Positions 8,532 to 18,446 of a DNA stretch of 64,000 bases are shown here, piece by piece (the stretch's first letter is position 1; each line of letters opens with the position of its first letter). The DNA is from Lactobacillus rodentium (GTDB taxonomy: Bacteria > Bacillota > Bacilli > Lactobacillales > Lactobacillaceae). The notes under the pieces were generated by a model. The model was not told the DNA's origin and ran no database searches. It was given only the letters and a program-made list of their open reading frames with translations. Location of the stretch: contig NZ_BFBY01000002.1 of the NCBI RefSeq assembly GCF_003423665.1, positions 124,001 through 188,000 on the forward strand, written 5' to 3'. The position numbers and the translations under genes were made by a program.

Positions 8532-8975
8532 CTATTCTTCTACTACATCTTCTAAAGGCACCACAATATTTACCCAGTAATCTGTATATACGGGAGTCAA
8601 AATTAAGAATATTCTTTCTGGTACAGGCTTATTATTATCATCCAGATATTGACGCAGCTTTCTAAATTCTTCACTAACTTGATCATTAAATTTCATTTCT
8701 GAAGAAATAGCCTTAGGAATATCTAGAACATTTTGCCAACTAAATTCACTACCTTCAACTTCGACTTCTTGACTAACCGGTACATAAGCTTTAAAATCAA
8801 TTTCTTTATCAAAAAAGTGTTCTGTCGGAATAGAAATTATGGTAGGACCTATCTGATATACCCCTTCTCCAAAAGTAAGTTGGCTTATATCTTCAACTAA
8901 ATCAGCAAATTGTTCTCCCTTTAAATGTTTTTCAATTGTCATCATATCTTCAACATGTACTGAAATTAAATCCAT
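8532..8975 (-). CDS. DUF5085-like cytoplasmic protein, second copy
   Basis: 147 residues, soluble. It starts MDLISVHVEDMMTIEKHL, with GGAGAA before the ATG, and carries FKAYVPVSQEVEVE at the place where the downstream gene has LQIFVPVAEDY. The C-terminal LILTPVYTDYWVNIVVPLE parallels the closing strand of the neighbour. Eight bases separate the two. A tandem pair of related proteins acting together, possibly as a heterodimer, is plausible; function is not known. Confidence 0.58.
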   Translation of the reverse strand: MDLISVHVEDMMTIEKHLKGEQFADLVEDISQLTFGEGVYQIGPTIISIPTEHFFDKEIDFKAYVPVSQEVEVEGSEFSWQNVLDIPKAISSEMKFNDQVSEEFRKLRQYLDDNNKPVPERIFLILTPVYTDYWVNIVVPLEDVVEE

Positions 8976-8976
8976 G

Positions 8977-9669
8977 CTATTTCTCCTTATTTTTCTTTTT
9001 ATTTATAAAAATACTATTTGCCTCAATATCCTTAGGTCCGAATTCTTTTTCTAATTTTCGTTTAAATGGAAATTTAAGAATAAGTACATAACAAAAAATA
9101 TAGCTTCCCATTTGGCATCCAATTATCAAAACTGATAACAAGAAAAATATTATTTTTTCAGAGATTATATATATCATCATTATAATAAGACCAATTAATA
9201 CCATACCGTAATAAATATTCTTTAAGAACTTTCGATCTTTACCTGCTATTTCATTACTTTCATACCAAATTACAATCAAAGACCAGCAAATAAAATAAAT
9301 AAACATTATGAATACAGCAATTATAATTGTCTGAAGCGATAAACCAAACCCGTCCCCACAAAGTTCCGTTAACATAATCATATCTGCATATACAGCGATT
9401 ACTTCAATTAGTCCTGCCAACCTACTTTGACTATATTTTTTCCAAGAAATTCGATCTATCACCAAAAAAAATAAAACAATTATAAAGAAAAATATTAATC
9501 TTCTTTTACCTTGAAAGCTCACACTCATATTCGTCATTACATTGTCAGCTAGTCCTAATATAAAGATCACAATCATAGTACCCATTAGACAATGAAAATT
9601 ACTGGTCTTAGTAAGAGTATGCATTTTACTTAACGAGTACATATATTTTTTTAATCCCTTTTTATTCAC
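8977..9669 (-). CDS. Multi-pass membrane protein after an LXG remnant, candidate immunity
   Basis: 230 residues with about six hydrophobic segments (for example LMGTMIVIFILGLAD, LIFFFIIVLFFLVIDRI, IIIAVFIMFIYFICWSLIVIW). The start is GTG with AAGGAG. It begins 13 bases after the stop of the glycine-rich LXG remnant, the place occupied by the 308-residue membrane protein in the intact module. By analogy with pore-forming LXG toxins of the TelE type, whose immunity proteins are membrane-bound, it may protect against the toxin. No family recognised. Confidence 0.65.
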   Translation of the reverse strand: MNKKGLKKYMYSLSKMHTLTKTSNFHCLMGTMIVIFILGLADNVMTNMSVSFQGKRRLIFFFIIVLFFLVIDRISWKKYSQSRLAGLIEVIAVYADMIMLTELCGDGFGLSLQTIIIAVFIMFIYFICWSLIVIWYESNEIAGKDRKFLKNIYYGMVLIGLIIMMIYIISEKIIFFLLSVLIIGCQMGSYIFCYVLILKFPFKRKLEKEFGPKDIEANSIFINKKKNKEK

Positions 9670-9682
9670 TATTCTTCTCCTT

Positions 9683-11074
9683 CTAATGACTCATTGCTTT
9701 TATTCCCCAGGAAAGAACATTGTTCCAAGCTTTCTTAGCCTTCTCTTTTACATGCCAATGTTTTGCTAATGCATTAGCACCCATTGCTGCACCAACTCCT
9801 ATTGCAGCTACTGCGCCACCTACTACCCATGCTGGTGCGGTTGCAGTCATTCCTGCGGCCGCACCGGCAGCCAAAAGTCCGCTCACTGCTATATTTGCAG
9901 CAAAATCGGCTGTAGCCGCTACACCAAAATCTGTAGCTGCATCTGTAACAAATCCGCCACTCACACTAGCTACTTTCCAATTTCCTTTTAGCTTTCGCTC
10001 ATCAGCCATTCTCTGAGACTCTTCTACTCCGTCTTTAACATCTACTCCTGTAGATACTATATTTAAAAATGGAAGTGTTTTACCTATTCCTTTGGCATTT
10101 TTAAATTCCTTAAACATTGATACGGGATTAATACTATCTACTCCAGCCTTTAAAGCAGATTTACCATACACTTTTAATTTTGTATGCTCTTTGGATTCTG
10201 GATTAAACCATTTATGCCCATCTAGTAAATGCAAGTGCTTTTTCGCAATATCTGCTGAATACTCTTGTATATCTCCTCTTATATTAAGTAGTACTCTCAT
10301 ATTTTTTTTGGAAAGAGTACTGTTTATAGTTTTTTCATTTAATCCTTTGGTTAATTGATCAACAATATATTTTTGATCCATATGCTTTAGTAATTTGATA
10401 ATAACCTTGGGAACAGTTTTTTTGGTTTTCATCTCATAAGCTTTTACCATGTCCTCAACTGTTCTAAAACCAATTCTTCCCTTATCATCTTTAGTTAGGG
10501 CTGCTACAACAAATAAATCAGCAAACCTTTTTTGAAATTTTTTACCTTTTTTAAAAATATCATTTCCATTATTCTTCACTTCACCAATTAAATTAACTAA
10601 ATCATTTAATTCTGAAGCTTTTATATTTTTACCATCAATAATATCTAAAGCGGGCGTTTTCTTTATAAGTTGTTTTTTAACCTTTTTATCAAAATTTTCT
10701 GTATCTTGTAGATACTTTGTATTGAATACAAAAGAGCCTTGAGCATAGCCACCTGATAATGCAGACGTTAATTTTCCGATTACAACTTTTTGATTAGCTA
10801 ATTTTTCCTCTATTTCCTTGTACGGGTCGCTAATGGAATTAAAATTATCCATCCAATTATTTGTATGCGTTAGCACAGTTTTTGCTTTTGAAAATTAATT
10901 TTTAATTTTACTTATACTTGGATTTGAAATTTTAATAATATCATCTTCTTCTACACTCTGGTAAATACTCTTTGCAGAATCATGTAATTCATCTAAATCC
11001 ACACTATTAGTTTTAAGTTTGCTTTTTAATGAATTTACAGTGCTAGTGTCTATAACTGCGCTATTGTTAATTTC
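9683..11074 (-). pseudogene. Orphan LXG-type effector, 5' truncated with an in-frame stop; glycine-rich C-terminus
   Basis: The frame opens directly beside a terminator with NNSAVIDTSTVNSLKSK, which aligns with NAIIDTDALESMSRD in the intact LXG protein (12434-14131); the first ~95 residues of the domain are missing. An in-frame TAA (plus 10895-10897) then interrupts it. The following 397 codons run intact and end in a hydrophobic glycine/alanine region (AVSGLLAAGAAAG; GGAVAAIGVGAAMGANALA) typical of glycine-zipper membrane-active toxins. A GTG after the stop could start translation but lacks a clear ribosome site. Probably a displaced C-terminal toxin cassette. Confidence 0.72.
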
Positions 11075-11116
11075 AAAAAAGATATTTTATACCTTTTGAT
11101 ATAAAATATCTTTTTT
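11075..11116. terminator. Bidirectional terminator between LXG module and orphan cassette
   Basis: Long AT-rich arms, AAAAAAGATATTTTAT and ATAAAATATCTTTTTT with an 8-10 base loop, ending in T runs on both strands. It ends the intact LXG operon and abuts the truncated LXG frame, so it marks a cassette boundary. Confidence 0.85.
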
Positions 11117-11174
11117 GTCTAATTTGATACTAAATTTCAGTCTAATGAAAATTATTTACATGCTCGTAATACAT

Positions 11175-11480
11175 TTATTCTCCATACTTTCTCTTTGGAA
11201 TATTAAGTTTGCTTTCCCATTCGGCATAAATTTCTAAGAAGCGCTCTTCATCGTCATCTACATATCCTTTAAAAAGTACTTTATCTATATCTTCATTATT
11301 GAAGAAAATTCCATCATCAGGTTCAAAACCACTTGGATAAACAAATCCAAGATAATCTGTATAGAACTCTCCTTGATCATCTTCAATTACGGTTCCTCTA
11401 CCGACAATTACAATCTTTACTGTTCCTTCTTTTAAGTAAACAATTGAACCTAATGGTAATAAATCTGCTTTTTTTGTCAT
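11175..11480 (-). CDS. DUF4176-domain protein of the LXG module
   Basis: 101 residues, soluble. It matches DUF4176: an opening strand LLPLGSIVYLKEGTVKIVIVGRG, then FYTDYLGFVYPSGF, FFNNEDIDKVLFKGYVDDDEERFLEIY. DUF4176 proteins occur widely beside T7SSb genes and LXG toxins, with unsettled function. It is the last gene of the intact LXG operon, 20 bases after the membrane protein. The 14121-14780 protein ends in what looks like a diverged version of the same domain. Confidence 0.82.
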   Translation of the reverse strand: MTKKADLLPLGSIVYLKEGTVKIVIVGRGTVIEDDQGEFYTDYLGFVYPSGFEPDDGIFFNNEDIDKVLFKGYVDDDEERFLEIYAEWESKLNIPKRKYGE

Positions 11481-11500
11481 TTTATTCTTTCCTCATTTCT

Positions 11501-12427
11501 TTAGATTTCATTTGAATTTATTTTCTTTTCATCTTCTGGCCGATAAACGGAGGGATGTTTTGCGGCACGCTTTTCTCCTAAGTACCACAATTTATCAGAA
11601 ATCTTATAATAAAGTCGATATTCAGTTGGGTATTTTTTGATGTAATACCAACTCAGCTTTGCAGAAAAAGAGAGCCGTAATATCTCTATTAAGATTACAT
11701 AAAGTAAAGGTACGATTAAACCAATTAGTAATCGTTCTTTCCAAGAAGGTCCCACTTGACCATTTGTTTCAAATATTCCACATATTGCAATTATAAAGAA
11801 TATTCCTATTAATCTAACGAAGGTCTTAAACTCATCTATCGGTAATAATTTTTTGTTAAATTTATCAAAAATATTCAGTTTTTCTTTTGTTCCATACATT
11901 TTCTGTAAACTATCCATTAACCAACTTCTAAAATGATAAATTTCAAAATCTACTACTATTATTGCTGCCACAATTGTAGCAATAATTCCACTATTTCCTA
12001 ATGAGATACCGAGAGCTAATGGCAAAATTGAAATAATTGTAGATAAAATCCATAAAATCATAATATTGAATCCATTATTCATAAAATTTGCTAAATTTTT
12101 AAATGGAAACAGTCTTCGAAAGCAAACCATCAATTCTAATATTAATACAATAAAAAATACTACTTGTACTACTCTTCCAACTCCATAGACATAGTTTCCT
12201 GTATTAGGCGCTAAATTTAAATTTTTTCCTTTACTGTCTAAAGATAAATAAATAAAACTCCAGGTCATTAACATAAAACCTAAAAATAATAATATTGTAA
12301 ATATACGAGTAAAAAAGCTATTATGATTTATATTTCTATAATCATTGCTATATAATAGCCAATTTCTTTTCATTATAATTTCCTTTGATTGTTCAAAGGT
12401 TCCTTGAAAGAGTTTTTTTAGTTTCAA
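11501..12427 (-). CDS. Multi-pass membrane protein, candidate immunity for the LXG toxin
   Basis: 308 residues with about six membrane spans (early RIFTILLFLGFMLMTWSFIYL, IVFFIVLILELMVCF, later IGIFFIIAICGIFE and LIGLIVPLLYVILIEIL) and a basic C-terminus. The start is TTG, chosen because AGGAGG lies nine bases upstream inside the end of the toxin gene. The position directly after an LXG protein with a glycine zipper fits a membrane immunity protein like TipE for TelE. The family is not recognised; the role is inference from position. Confidence 0.7.
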   Translation of the reverse strand: MKLKKLFQGTFEQSKEIIMKRNWLLYSNDYRNINHNSFFTRIFTILLFLGFMLMTWSFIYLSLDSKGKNLNLAPNTGNYVYGVGRVVQVVFFIVLILELMVCFRRLFPFKNLANFMNNGFNIMILWILSTIISILPLALGISLGNSGIIATIVAAIIVVDFEIYHFRSWLMDSLQKMYGTKEKLNIFDKFNKKLLPIDEFKTFVRLIGIFFIIAICGIFETNGQVGPSWKERLLIGLIVPLLYVILIEILRLSFSAKLSWYYIKKYPTEYRLYYKISDKLWYLGEKRAAKHPSVYRPEDEKKINSNEI

Positions 12428-12433
12428 GATTCT

Positions 12434-14131
12434 CTATCCTCCTATATGAATTGGGCCAAATTTAAATGAACGAACCACACTTTTAACCTTATCTACTCCT
12501 TTATCTACCGTATTCTCAACGTTTTCATAAAATTTATCCTTTCCTTTAGAATCAACCTTTCCCCATATCCAATTTGCAGTTCCTGCTATAGCTCCTCCTG
12601 CAACACCAGCAGCCATACCCACAGGCCCACCAACTAAACTTCCTGCTTGGGCACCAGCAAGCGCTCCACTAATAGGACCAGCACTTTTTACGGACTCTAC
12701 TGCTGTGTGCACGACTGCATGTCCAAAATTATGGTATGTTTTTTTATTCGATTTATCGAGATAAGCTGCTCCTGCACTAATTCCACTTAAGAGACCTGCA
12801 GCGACCCAACCACCTTTACCAGAAATCTTATTAAGCCATTTAGCATGTTTGCCTAAGTATCCTAATGCACCAGCAGTTTTTTTATTTAATAATCCTTTTA
12901 CTTGCTCTAATTTTTTAGGAGACGCCATTTGTTGAATAGATTTAAAATTAAGTTTACGCACTATTGTAGACAAATTATCTGCTTCAAAAGCTTTTACTAA
13001 GGATTTAACAGGATGAACTACTTTTTCTGCCAAATCCAATCCTTTTGATATCTCTTTAACTCCCTTACACTCAGATAATGCTTTGATATATTTTAAATTA
13101 CCTATCTTTTTCAAATTGATATATAAAGAACTAGATAATTTTCCTGCTTTAATTTTGGAACTAAGCCATTTTTTAGTTAATGCTTTATTCCACAAAAACT
13201 CTACTCCTTTTATAGCGGGTCCTTTTCTAAATTTTCCATCCTTTTTATAAAATTTATATAGTGTCTGATCTAAATTAATTACTCCATCTTTGATTCCCTT
13301 TATCGGCTTTATAACTTCATCAATTTCATCATAAAATCCCTGGACTCCCAGTCCAAAACCTTGTAACTTTTTACCAAACCACGTTAGTTGTTCATTATCT
13401 AAACTTGCAAAGGTCTTATCTAATTCCTTATTATCCTTTTCTTCATAAGCCGTTGAAATCTTGTTACTATCTTTGATTCCTTGACTTATCATTTTCCGAT
13501 ATTTCTTGGATTCAAAGATCTTCTTATTCGAAATCGACTTATACGCTCCTGCTGCTGAGGCTGTTGGTGAAATCACTTTTAAGGTTGAATTTACTGAATT
13601 CATTACTGCATCTATGTCACCTTTAACCTTTACATTGTTAAAGGTTTCCATATTATCAGATATTTTCTTTATCTTTCTAGTTGCTGATTTTACTTTACTA
13701 TCTACCTTACTATTAGATAACTTCCCTAGATCAATAATATCTGAAACACTACTTATTGCTTTATTTGCATCCTTAATTTCATCATCCACATTATCTCTTT
13801 CGTGATTTAGATCTCGCGACATACTTTCTAAAGCATCAGTATCAATAATCGCATTAGAATCTGTTTCCTGGACGATGTTCATAAATTCATTAATAAGATG
13901 TTGAAATTCTGTTTGTAATTTAGACGCAGCAGTTTCATAACCATTCATTAACGGAATCGTATAATTGCCTATTTCATTATTTATCGCATCTTTTACTTTT
14001 CCCTTTAATGAATCAGTACTTTGAATTTGGTTACCATTAGTTCTAGCTCTTGAAAGATCTGACTTTGTTGCTTTAACTGAAGCTGCTAACTTTGATCTTG
14101 CTTCATTTACTTCGTTTAACTCAATTCGCAT
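12434..14131 (-). CDS. LXG-domain T7SS effector with glycine-zipper C-terminus
   Basis: 565 residues without a Sec signal. Residues 1 to about 200 are a helical LXG-type domain (MRIELNEVNEARSKLAASV; PLMNGYETAASKLQTEF) that directs export by T7SS. A lysine-rich middle follows. The C-terminal quarter has GGWVAAGLLSGISAGAAYL and GALAGAQAGSLVGGPVGMAAG ... AGGAIAGTA, a glycine-zipper pattern known from the pore-forming LXG toxin TelE of Streptococcus gallolyticus. I infer a membrane-disrupting antibacterial toxin. It overlaps the upstream gene by 11 bases and is followed by a membrane protein. Confidence 0.8.
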   Translation of the reverse strand: MRIELNEVNEARSKLAASVKATKSDLSRARTNGNQIQSTDSLKGKVKDAINNEIGNYTIPLMNGYETAASKLQTEFQHLINEFMNIVQETDSNAIIDTDALESMSRDLNHERDNVDDEIKDANKAISSVSDIIDLGKLSNSKVDSKVKSATRKIKKISDNMETFNNVKVKGDIDAVMNSVNSTLKVISPTASAAGAYKSISNKKIFESKKYRKMISQGIKDSNKISTAYEEKDNKELDKTFASLDNEQLTWFGKKLQGFGLGVQGFYDEIDEVIKPIKGIKDGVINLDQTLYKFYKKDGKFRKGPAIKGVEFLWNKALTKKWLSSKIKAGKLSSSLYINLKKIGNLKYIKALSECKGVKEISKGLDLAEKVVHPVKSLVKAFEADNLSTIVRKLNFKSIQQMASPKKLEQVKGLLNKKTAGALGYLGKHAKWLNKISGKGGWVAAGLLSGISAGAAYLDKSNKKTYHNFGHAVVHTAVESVKSAGPISGALAGAQAGSLVGGPVGMAAGVAGGAIAGTANWIWGKVDSKGKDKFYENVENTVDKGVDKVKSVVRSFKFGPIHIGG

Positions 14132-14780
14132 TGTTCATCCCTTTTATCCATAATTCATAACTTACTGGTATTAATCCATTAGAAATAATCTCTTTTCTGA
14201 GATAATTAGCATAATTTTTGGTTAAAGGAGTTTCTGGTCCCTCTCCAATTACTCGTTTAACAAGATGATTATTTAAGGGAATTGGTTTTTCCACCCCATT
14301 ACCTCGTACACCATTTGGATAGAAGCTAGCTAAATAATCAATATATGTATTATTATCTATTGAAATTCTTTGCCCAATTATTGACATGTAATAATAATCT
14401 ATATCTGGAAATTCTTCCTTAGCATCCCTTGTTAATAATTCTTTATCTATTTCAACAATCGTTCCCAAAGGATAAATTTTTGAGTATAAAGCATCAACAA
14501 CAGCCAGTATTTCTAAGAATTCTGATTTCGTAAGCTCAACAGTATCATTAAGACGTATTATTTTTACCTTCTCTTTAAATACAACACTAAACCCAGTTCC
14601 AATTTGTGGATCATAATGATAATCTAAAGCTCCACTTAAAAAAGCATTTAAAAGATCATTTGCAATAGTAGATTTTCTCTTTAATAAACTTATAAATGAA
14701 TTAATAAGGTGGGAACTTTTAATCTTAAAACCACAGCTATCTGCGTATAATTGCCATTCTTCCAAAAATAGTCCTCCCAT
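14121..14780 (-). CDS. LXG-module accessory protein with DUF4176-like C-terminal half
   Basis: 219 residues, soluble. The N-terminal half (to about residue 85) is not recognised. The C-terminal half has YPLGTIVEIDKELL, then MSIIGQRISIDNNTYIDYLASFYPNG and PLNNHLVKRVIGEG, the same order of landmarks as DUF4176 (LGS/T-V strand, GQR, YxDYLxxxYPxG, N/H before a VxFxGY-like ending). It overlaps the helical partner upstream by one base (TAATG) and the LXG gene downstream by 11, which suggests strictly matched synthesis. It may be a chaperone or adaptor for the toxin. Confidence 0.65.
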   Translation of the reverse strand: MGGLFLEEWQLYADSCGFKIKSSHLINSFISLLKRKSTIANDLLNAFLSGALDYHYDPQIGTGFSVVFKEKVKIIRLNDTVELTKSEFLEILAVVDALYSKIYPLGTIVEIDKELLTRDAKEEFPDIDYYYMSIIGQRISIDNNTYIDYLASFYPNGVRGNGVEKPIPLNNHLVKRVIGEGPETPLTKNYANYLRKEIISNGLIPVSYELWIKGMNNAN

Positions 14781-15049
14781 TAACCCCGTAAATCATTTGC
14801 ACCTTGAGAATCAACCGTCACTTTATTTTCTCCAACTTGTAACATATTTGCTTGTTGCTTAGCGACATAGGATTTAAAAGATGAAAGTGAACTATTTACT
14901 TCATTAATATATTCATTAAAACTTGTAAACGGAGTCATTGTAGTTTTGCTTAACTTAATTTTTTTAATCTTTTTAATTCCACTTACATTTCTGCCATAAG
15001 ATGTTACTGTAGCATTCCATTCTTGAGGTCTAACTCCAGTTTGTACCAT
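14780..15049 (-). CDS. Small helical T7SS partner (TIGR04197/SACOL2603-like)
   Basis: 89 residues, helical, starting MVQTGVRPQEWNATVTSYG with AAGGAG upstream. It shares its plan with the protein at 7802-8056 (TGV-P-W start, short basic stretch, TPF[TD]-[SD], amphipathic helices). Members of this group (Lap1, YwqI-like) form complexes with the LXG domain. Its gene lies second in the module, between a YwqH-like protein and the DUF4176-like protein, as expected for a targeting partner of the LXG toxin. Confidence 0.75.
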   Translation of the reverse strand: MVQTGVRPQEWNATVTSYGRNVSGIKKIKKIKLSKTTMTPFTSFNEYINEVNSSLSSFKSYVAKQQANMLQVGENKVTVDSQGANDLRG

Positions 15050-15065
15050 AGTCTTCTCCTTTCAT

Positions 15066-15476
15066 TTATTTTTTTAACAATGCCAAACTGCCTTTTAATG
15101 AACTTATGTCAGTTAAAATTCCTCCAATTATTGTATTGTTCCACACTTGTTCTGCTCTTAATTGGACAATTTTCATTTCAATGGCTCCAGCTTTTTCAAG
15201 AATATCAACCTTTAAAGCATTAATTTCACTCATGACATCACTTATTTTTTGGTTAACCTTATCACGTTGTTGCCCACAAAAATCTTCTTTTTTTGAATTA
15301 CTAATTTTTTCAAATTTACTATGTGATTTACTTAAATGATCACTGACATGAGCCAAGTTGCGCTTAACCTTATTCAATTTTGCTATCTTGTTATCAATAT
15401 CTTTATTTTTTGTATTTAATGAACTTATCTGACTCTCTAAACCACTTATCATATTTGTAATTTCTGATTTTGACAC
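15066..15476 (-). CDS. DUF5082/YwqH-like coiled-coil protein
   Basis: 136 residues, nearly all coiled coil (heptad-rich from residue 5 to about 125). It starts at GTG with AGGAGG. Size, helicity and position before a small helical partner and an LXG gene match YwqH (DUF5082) of the Bacillus ywqHIJ LXG locus. In the middle FEKISNSKKEDFCGQQRDKVNQ resembles the F...W/F-G-...R/K pattern of that family. Probable role: part of the pre-secretion complex of the LXG toxin. It begins 13 bases after essC ends. Confidence 0.7.
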   Translation of the reverse strand: MSKSEITNMISGLESQISSLNTKNKDIDNKIAKLNKVKRNLAHVSDHLSKSHSKFEKISNSKKEDFCGQQRDKVNQKISDVMSEINALKVDILEKAGAIEMKIVQLRAEQVWNNTIIGGILTDISSLKGSLALLKK

Positions 15477-15488
15477 TATTCTGACCTC

Positions 15489-18197
15489 CTAACTAAGAAC
15501 CTGAATTCTTACACCCCTTTGACCTTTAAATGCATTAACCTCATTTTGTTTAAGACGTGGTTCTCGATAACTAGCTTCAATATCAATGTTACTTTGATCA
15601 CGGAAACGACTACCAATTATTCCAATAGGGATATTATTTTTTATTGCTTTAACTACATTATTAAATTGAGCAAAGAATTGCTTTTCTGGAGCATCAAAAA
15701 TAAAGTAAATTTGTACCTTCCTTGCTCGTAAAAGGAAGTCATTGAAATCATCCTCTGAATCCATCAATTTATTTCCTAATTGATGAGCCCCTAAAACATA
15801 AATAAGCATTGGTATTCCGCCACCATCCACTTCACGATTTTCAACTTCATCTTTTAAATCTGCAAATTGATCTGCAATATTAGTTCCTTCATCTTCAATT
15901 ACTGTGTCAAAATGACTGGTAAAACTATCATCCGAGTTTGTAAGCTTCATAAGAATTGAACTTACTTTACCTTTCAAGTGATCTATACCTGTGACAATAG
16001 CCTTTTGCAATCCCTGCTGTTGTGAAAGGCTATTATAAAGCATTACCAAATATCCATCTCTATTTAAATCAAATATATACGGTAAAGTAGATTCTATTTC
16101 AAATCCAAGTGGTAACTTAAATTCTTGCCATGCTTTTTGAACTTGCTCATTATTAGCAAAACCTGATTGATCAAGTTTTTCAGGTAACATTGGTATCTTC
16201 TTAGGTCGATTACCTTGCCATTCTTGATCCATAGTAGTAGATAATTCACGAATATCATTGATTATCTCTAAAGAATCTGTATCTGGCATTGGAGTATAAA
16301 TTTGAAACGCAAGGACTTCATCTTCAAATTCCATTTGTCCTCGTCCAGGAACAGCAGACTGAGTTAGTACATTCCTTCCAAGCAGGTCTCTTGGTGCAGT
16401 TTCATCTACCATGTAAAGACCTATCTTTTTAGTAATATTGCTTGTAATTGTCAATCTAAAACTTGAGTATCGATTTGCGGTCATTATTGTATAAATGCCT
16501 AGAGCTTGTCCTTCACGCAATAGTTTTGTGATTATAAGGTCAATAGTTTCTCGATAATCTTCATTTTCAGTAACGGTATCATAAGCATCAAGGGCCACAA
16601 CAATTACTGGTAATTTTATTTGTAGAAGATTTTCATATTGTTCTAGTGTAGATACTCCATTTTCTTGTAAGAGTCCTTTACGCTCATCAATTAATGAACT
16701 TAAGCGTTTAAGCATCTTATTTAATTTTTCAATGTTTTCAAAACTTGCAATATCTCCTACATGTGGTAATTGTGCCAAAGGCAATAGTCCATTAGTTCCA
16801 AAATCAAGTAAATAGAATTGCATTTGTTCAGGAGAATTTTCTTTTGCCAAATTTAAAATTAAAGTCTGTAAAGCCATGGATTTACCATAGCCAGAACTTC
16901 CAATTAAAACAGCTGGTGAGAATTCGGCCAAATCAAAATTCATAGGCTTTTGCTCTTGATGACTTGGAATGTCTAACAATCCAAATGGAACAGATAAAGT
17001 ACACTTCTTTTGCCATTCTTCACGCCAGTTTATTTCTGGACCATGAATCACTTCCTTAAGTGGTGGCAACCATGGCTTCAATGGAATTACTGACTTGGCT
17101 ACTTTACTTTCCTTAACTACTTCATCTACAACAGCATCAAGTTGAGTAATATCTTCATCAACTTGTTCTTCTTGATCTTCTTCAGATAAGTCAGTTGTTA
17201 ATAATTCTGCTTGTCCTAAGTGATTAATCATCCAAATTCGGTTATCCACTTTTTGATCTTCTTCTCTATCAGGTTGATAGGTTGCACCACTATAAGCAGT
17301 TTGGAATAATTCATAAATTTCATTGTTACCAACTTGCAAGTAAGCACGGCCCGGTTGAGTAATGGAAGCAGCATCTGGTGTGTGAATAATTTCTTTAGAA
17401 TCTGCTGGTTCAGCAACTTTAAGCGCAATTTTGAAGCGTGAGTTAGACCAGATTTGATCATTAACTACCCCACTTGGTTTTTGCGTCGCTAAGATTAAGT
17501 GCACCCCAAGTGAACGTCCGATACGCGCAGTTGAAACAAGCTCGTCCATAAATTCTGGCTCATTAGCCTTTAATTCCGCAAACTCATCACTAATTAAGAA
17601 GAGATGTGGTAGCGGTTGATCAGGATAATTTTTCTTTTCTTCCGGATCAGTAATTGTCTTACCCTTCTTATAAAGCTTGGTATAGGCATTAATATTATTT
17701 ACATGGTATTTTCTGAACCATTCTTGCCGCTTATTTAATTCAGCACGAATACTCTTTAATGCTCGTTCAGTTCCAGCTCCATCTAAGTTAGTGATTGTTC
17801 CCATTAAGTGTGGCAATTTGGCAAATAAGTTAGCCATTCCTCCACCCTTGTAATCAATTGGGAGGAAGCCCACATCTTCAGGAGCAAAGTTAACTGCTAG
17901 TGACAAAATATAACTTTGAATAACTTCTGACTTACCAGATCCAGTTGTTCCGGCAATTAATCCATGGGGACCATGAGCACGTTCGTGTAAGTTAAGATCT
18001 ACAACATCATCTTTTCCTCTTAGACCAAGTGGAACTGCCAAAGTCTTAGAAGTGTCTGCTTTTTGCCAACGATCTAAAATATGGAGATCAGTCACATTCT
18101 TGGCGTGATATCGACTCTTGTTAAAGAAATAAATTACTAATATAAAAATGATTAGGTAAAAATACCATGATAACAGAGTATCATTAACGCTAATAAA
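15489..18197 (-). pseudogene. essC: EssC-type T7SS ATPase lacking its N-terminal half
   Basis: FtsK/SpoIIIE-type motor of T7SSb. The open frame keeps a last hydrophobic segment (WYFYLIIFILVIYFFNKSRY), ATPase domain 1 with Walker A GTTGSGKSE and ISDEFAELK, domain 2 with GSSGYGKSM and a diverged domain 3. A full EssC is about 1450 residues; here about 900 codons remain. The FHA domains and first span are gone, and the frame ends upstream at TAA (plus 18198-18200) with no ATG. The first usable start is GTG at 18095, which lacks a ribosome site. It directly precedes the LXG module, as variable effectors follow essC elsewhere. Function is doubtful. Confidence 0.85.
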
Positions 18198-18214
18198 TTA
18201 AAATATTTTTTCAT
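18152..18214 (-). other. 20-codon signal-peptide-like frame at the essC junction; otherwise empty AT-rich spacer to 18446
   Basis: MKKYFNLLALMILCYHGIFT then stop, in a different frame from EssC and overlapping its truncated start. The lysines and hydrophobic run look like the beginning of an exported protein cut off by the deletion that removed the front of essC. No clear ribosome site. From 18215 to 18446 I see only AT-rich sequence without a convincing gene or promoter. Confidence 0.35.
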
Positions 18215-18446
18215 AATTACTTCACACAATATTCACCCTTTAAGTCTAAAAGATTAAAATAACTTTGATTATATTTAAAATTATCTTAATTCTTAATACT
18301 CCCTCTTAACTTTACTAGTACTAGCACTTTATTTAAAAACGACTTATATTAAATATAAATAAACATAACAGTTGCTTTTTAAACAAAGATTATAAAGCTT
18401 AACTAGTCACTATTTCAAACTTCCTATAAACTTAATTACAAAATAA

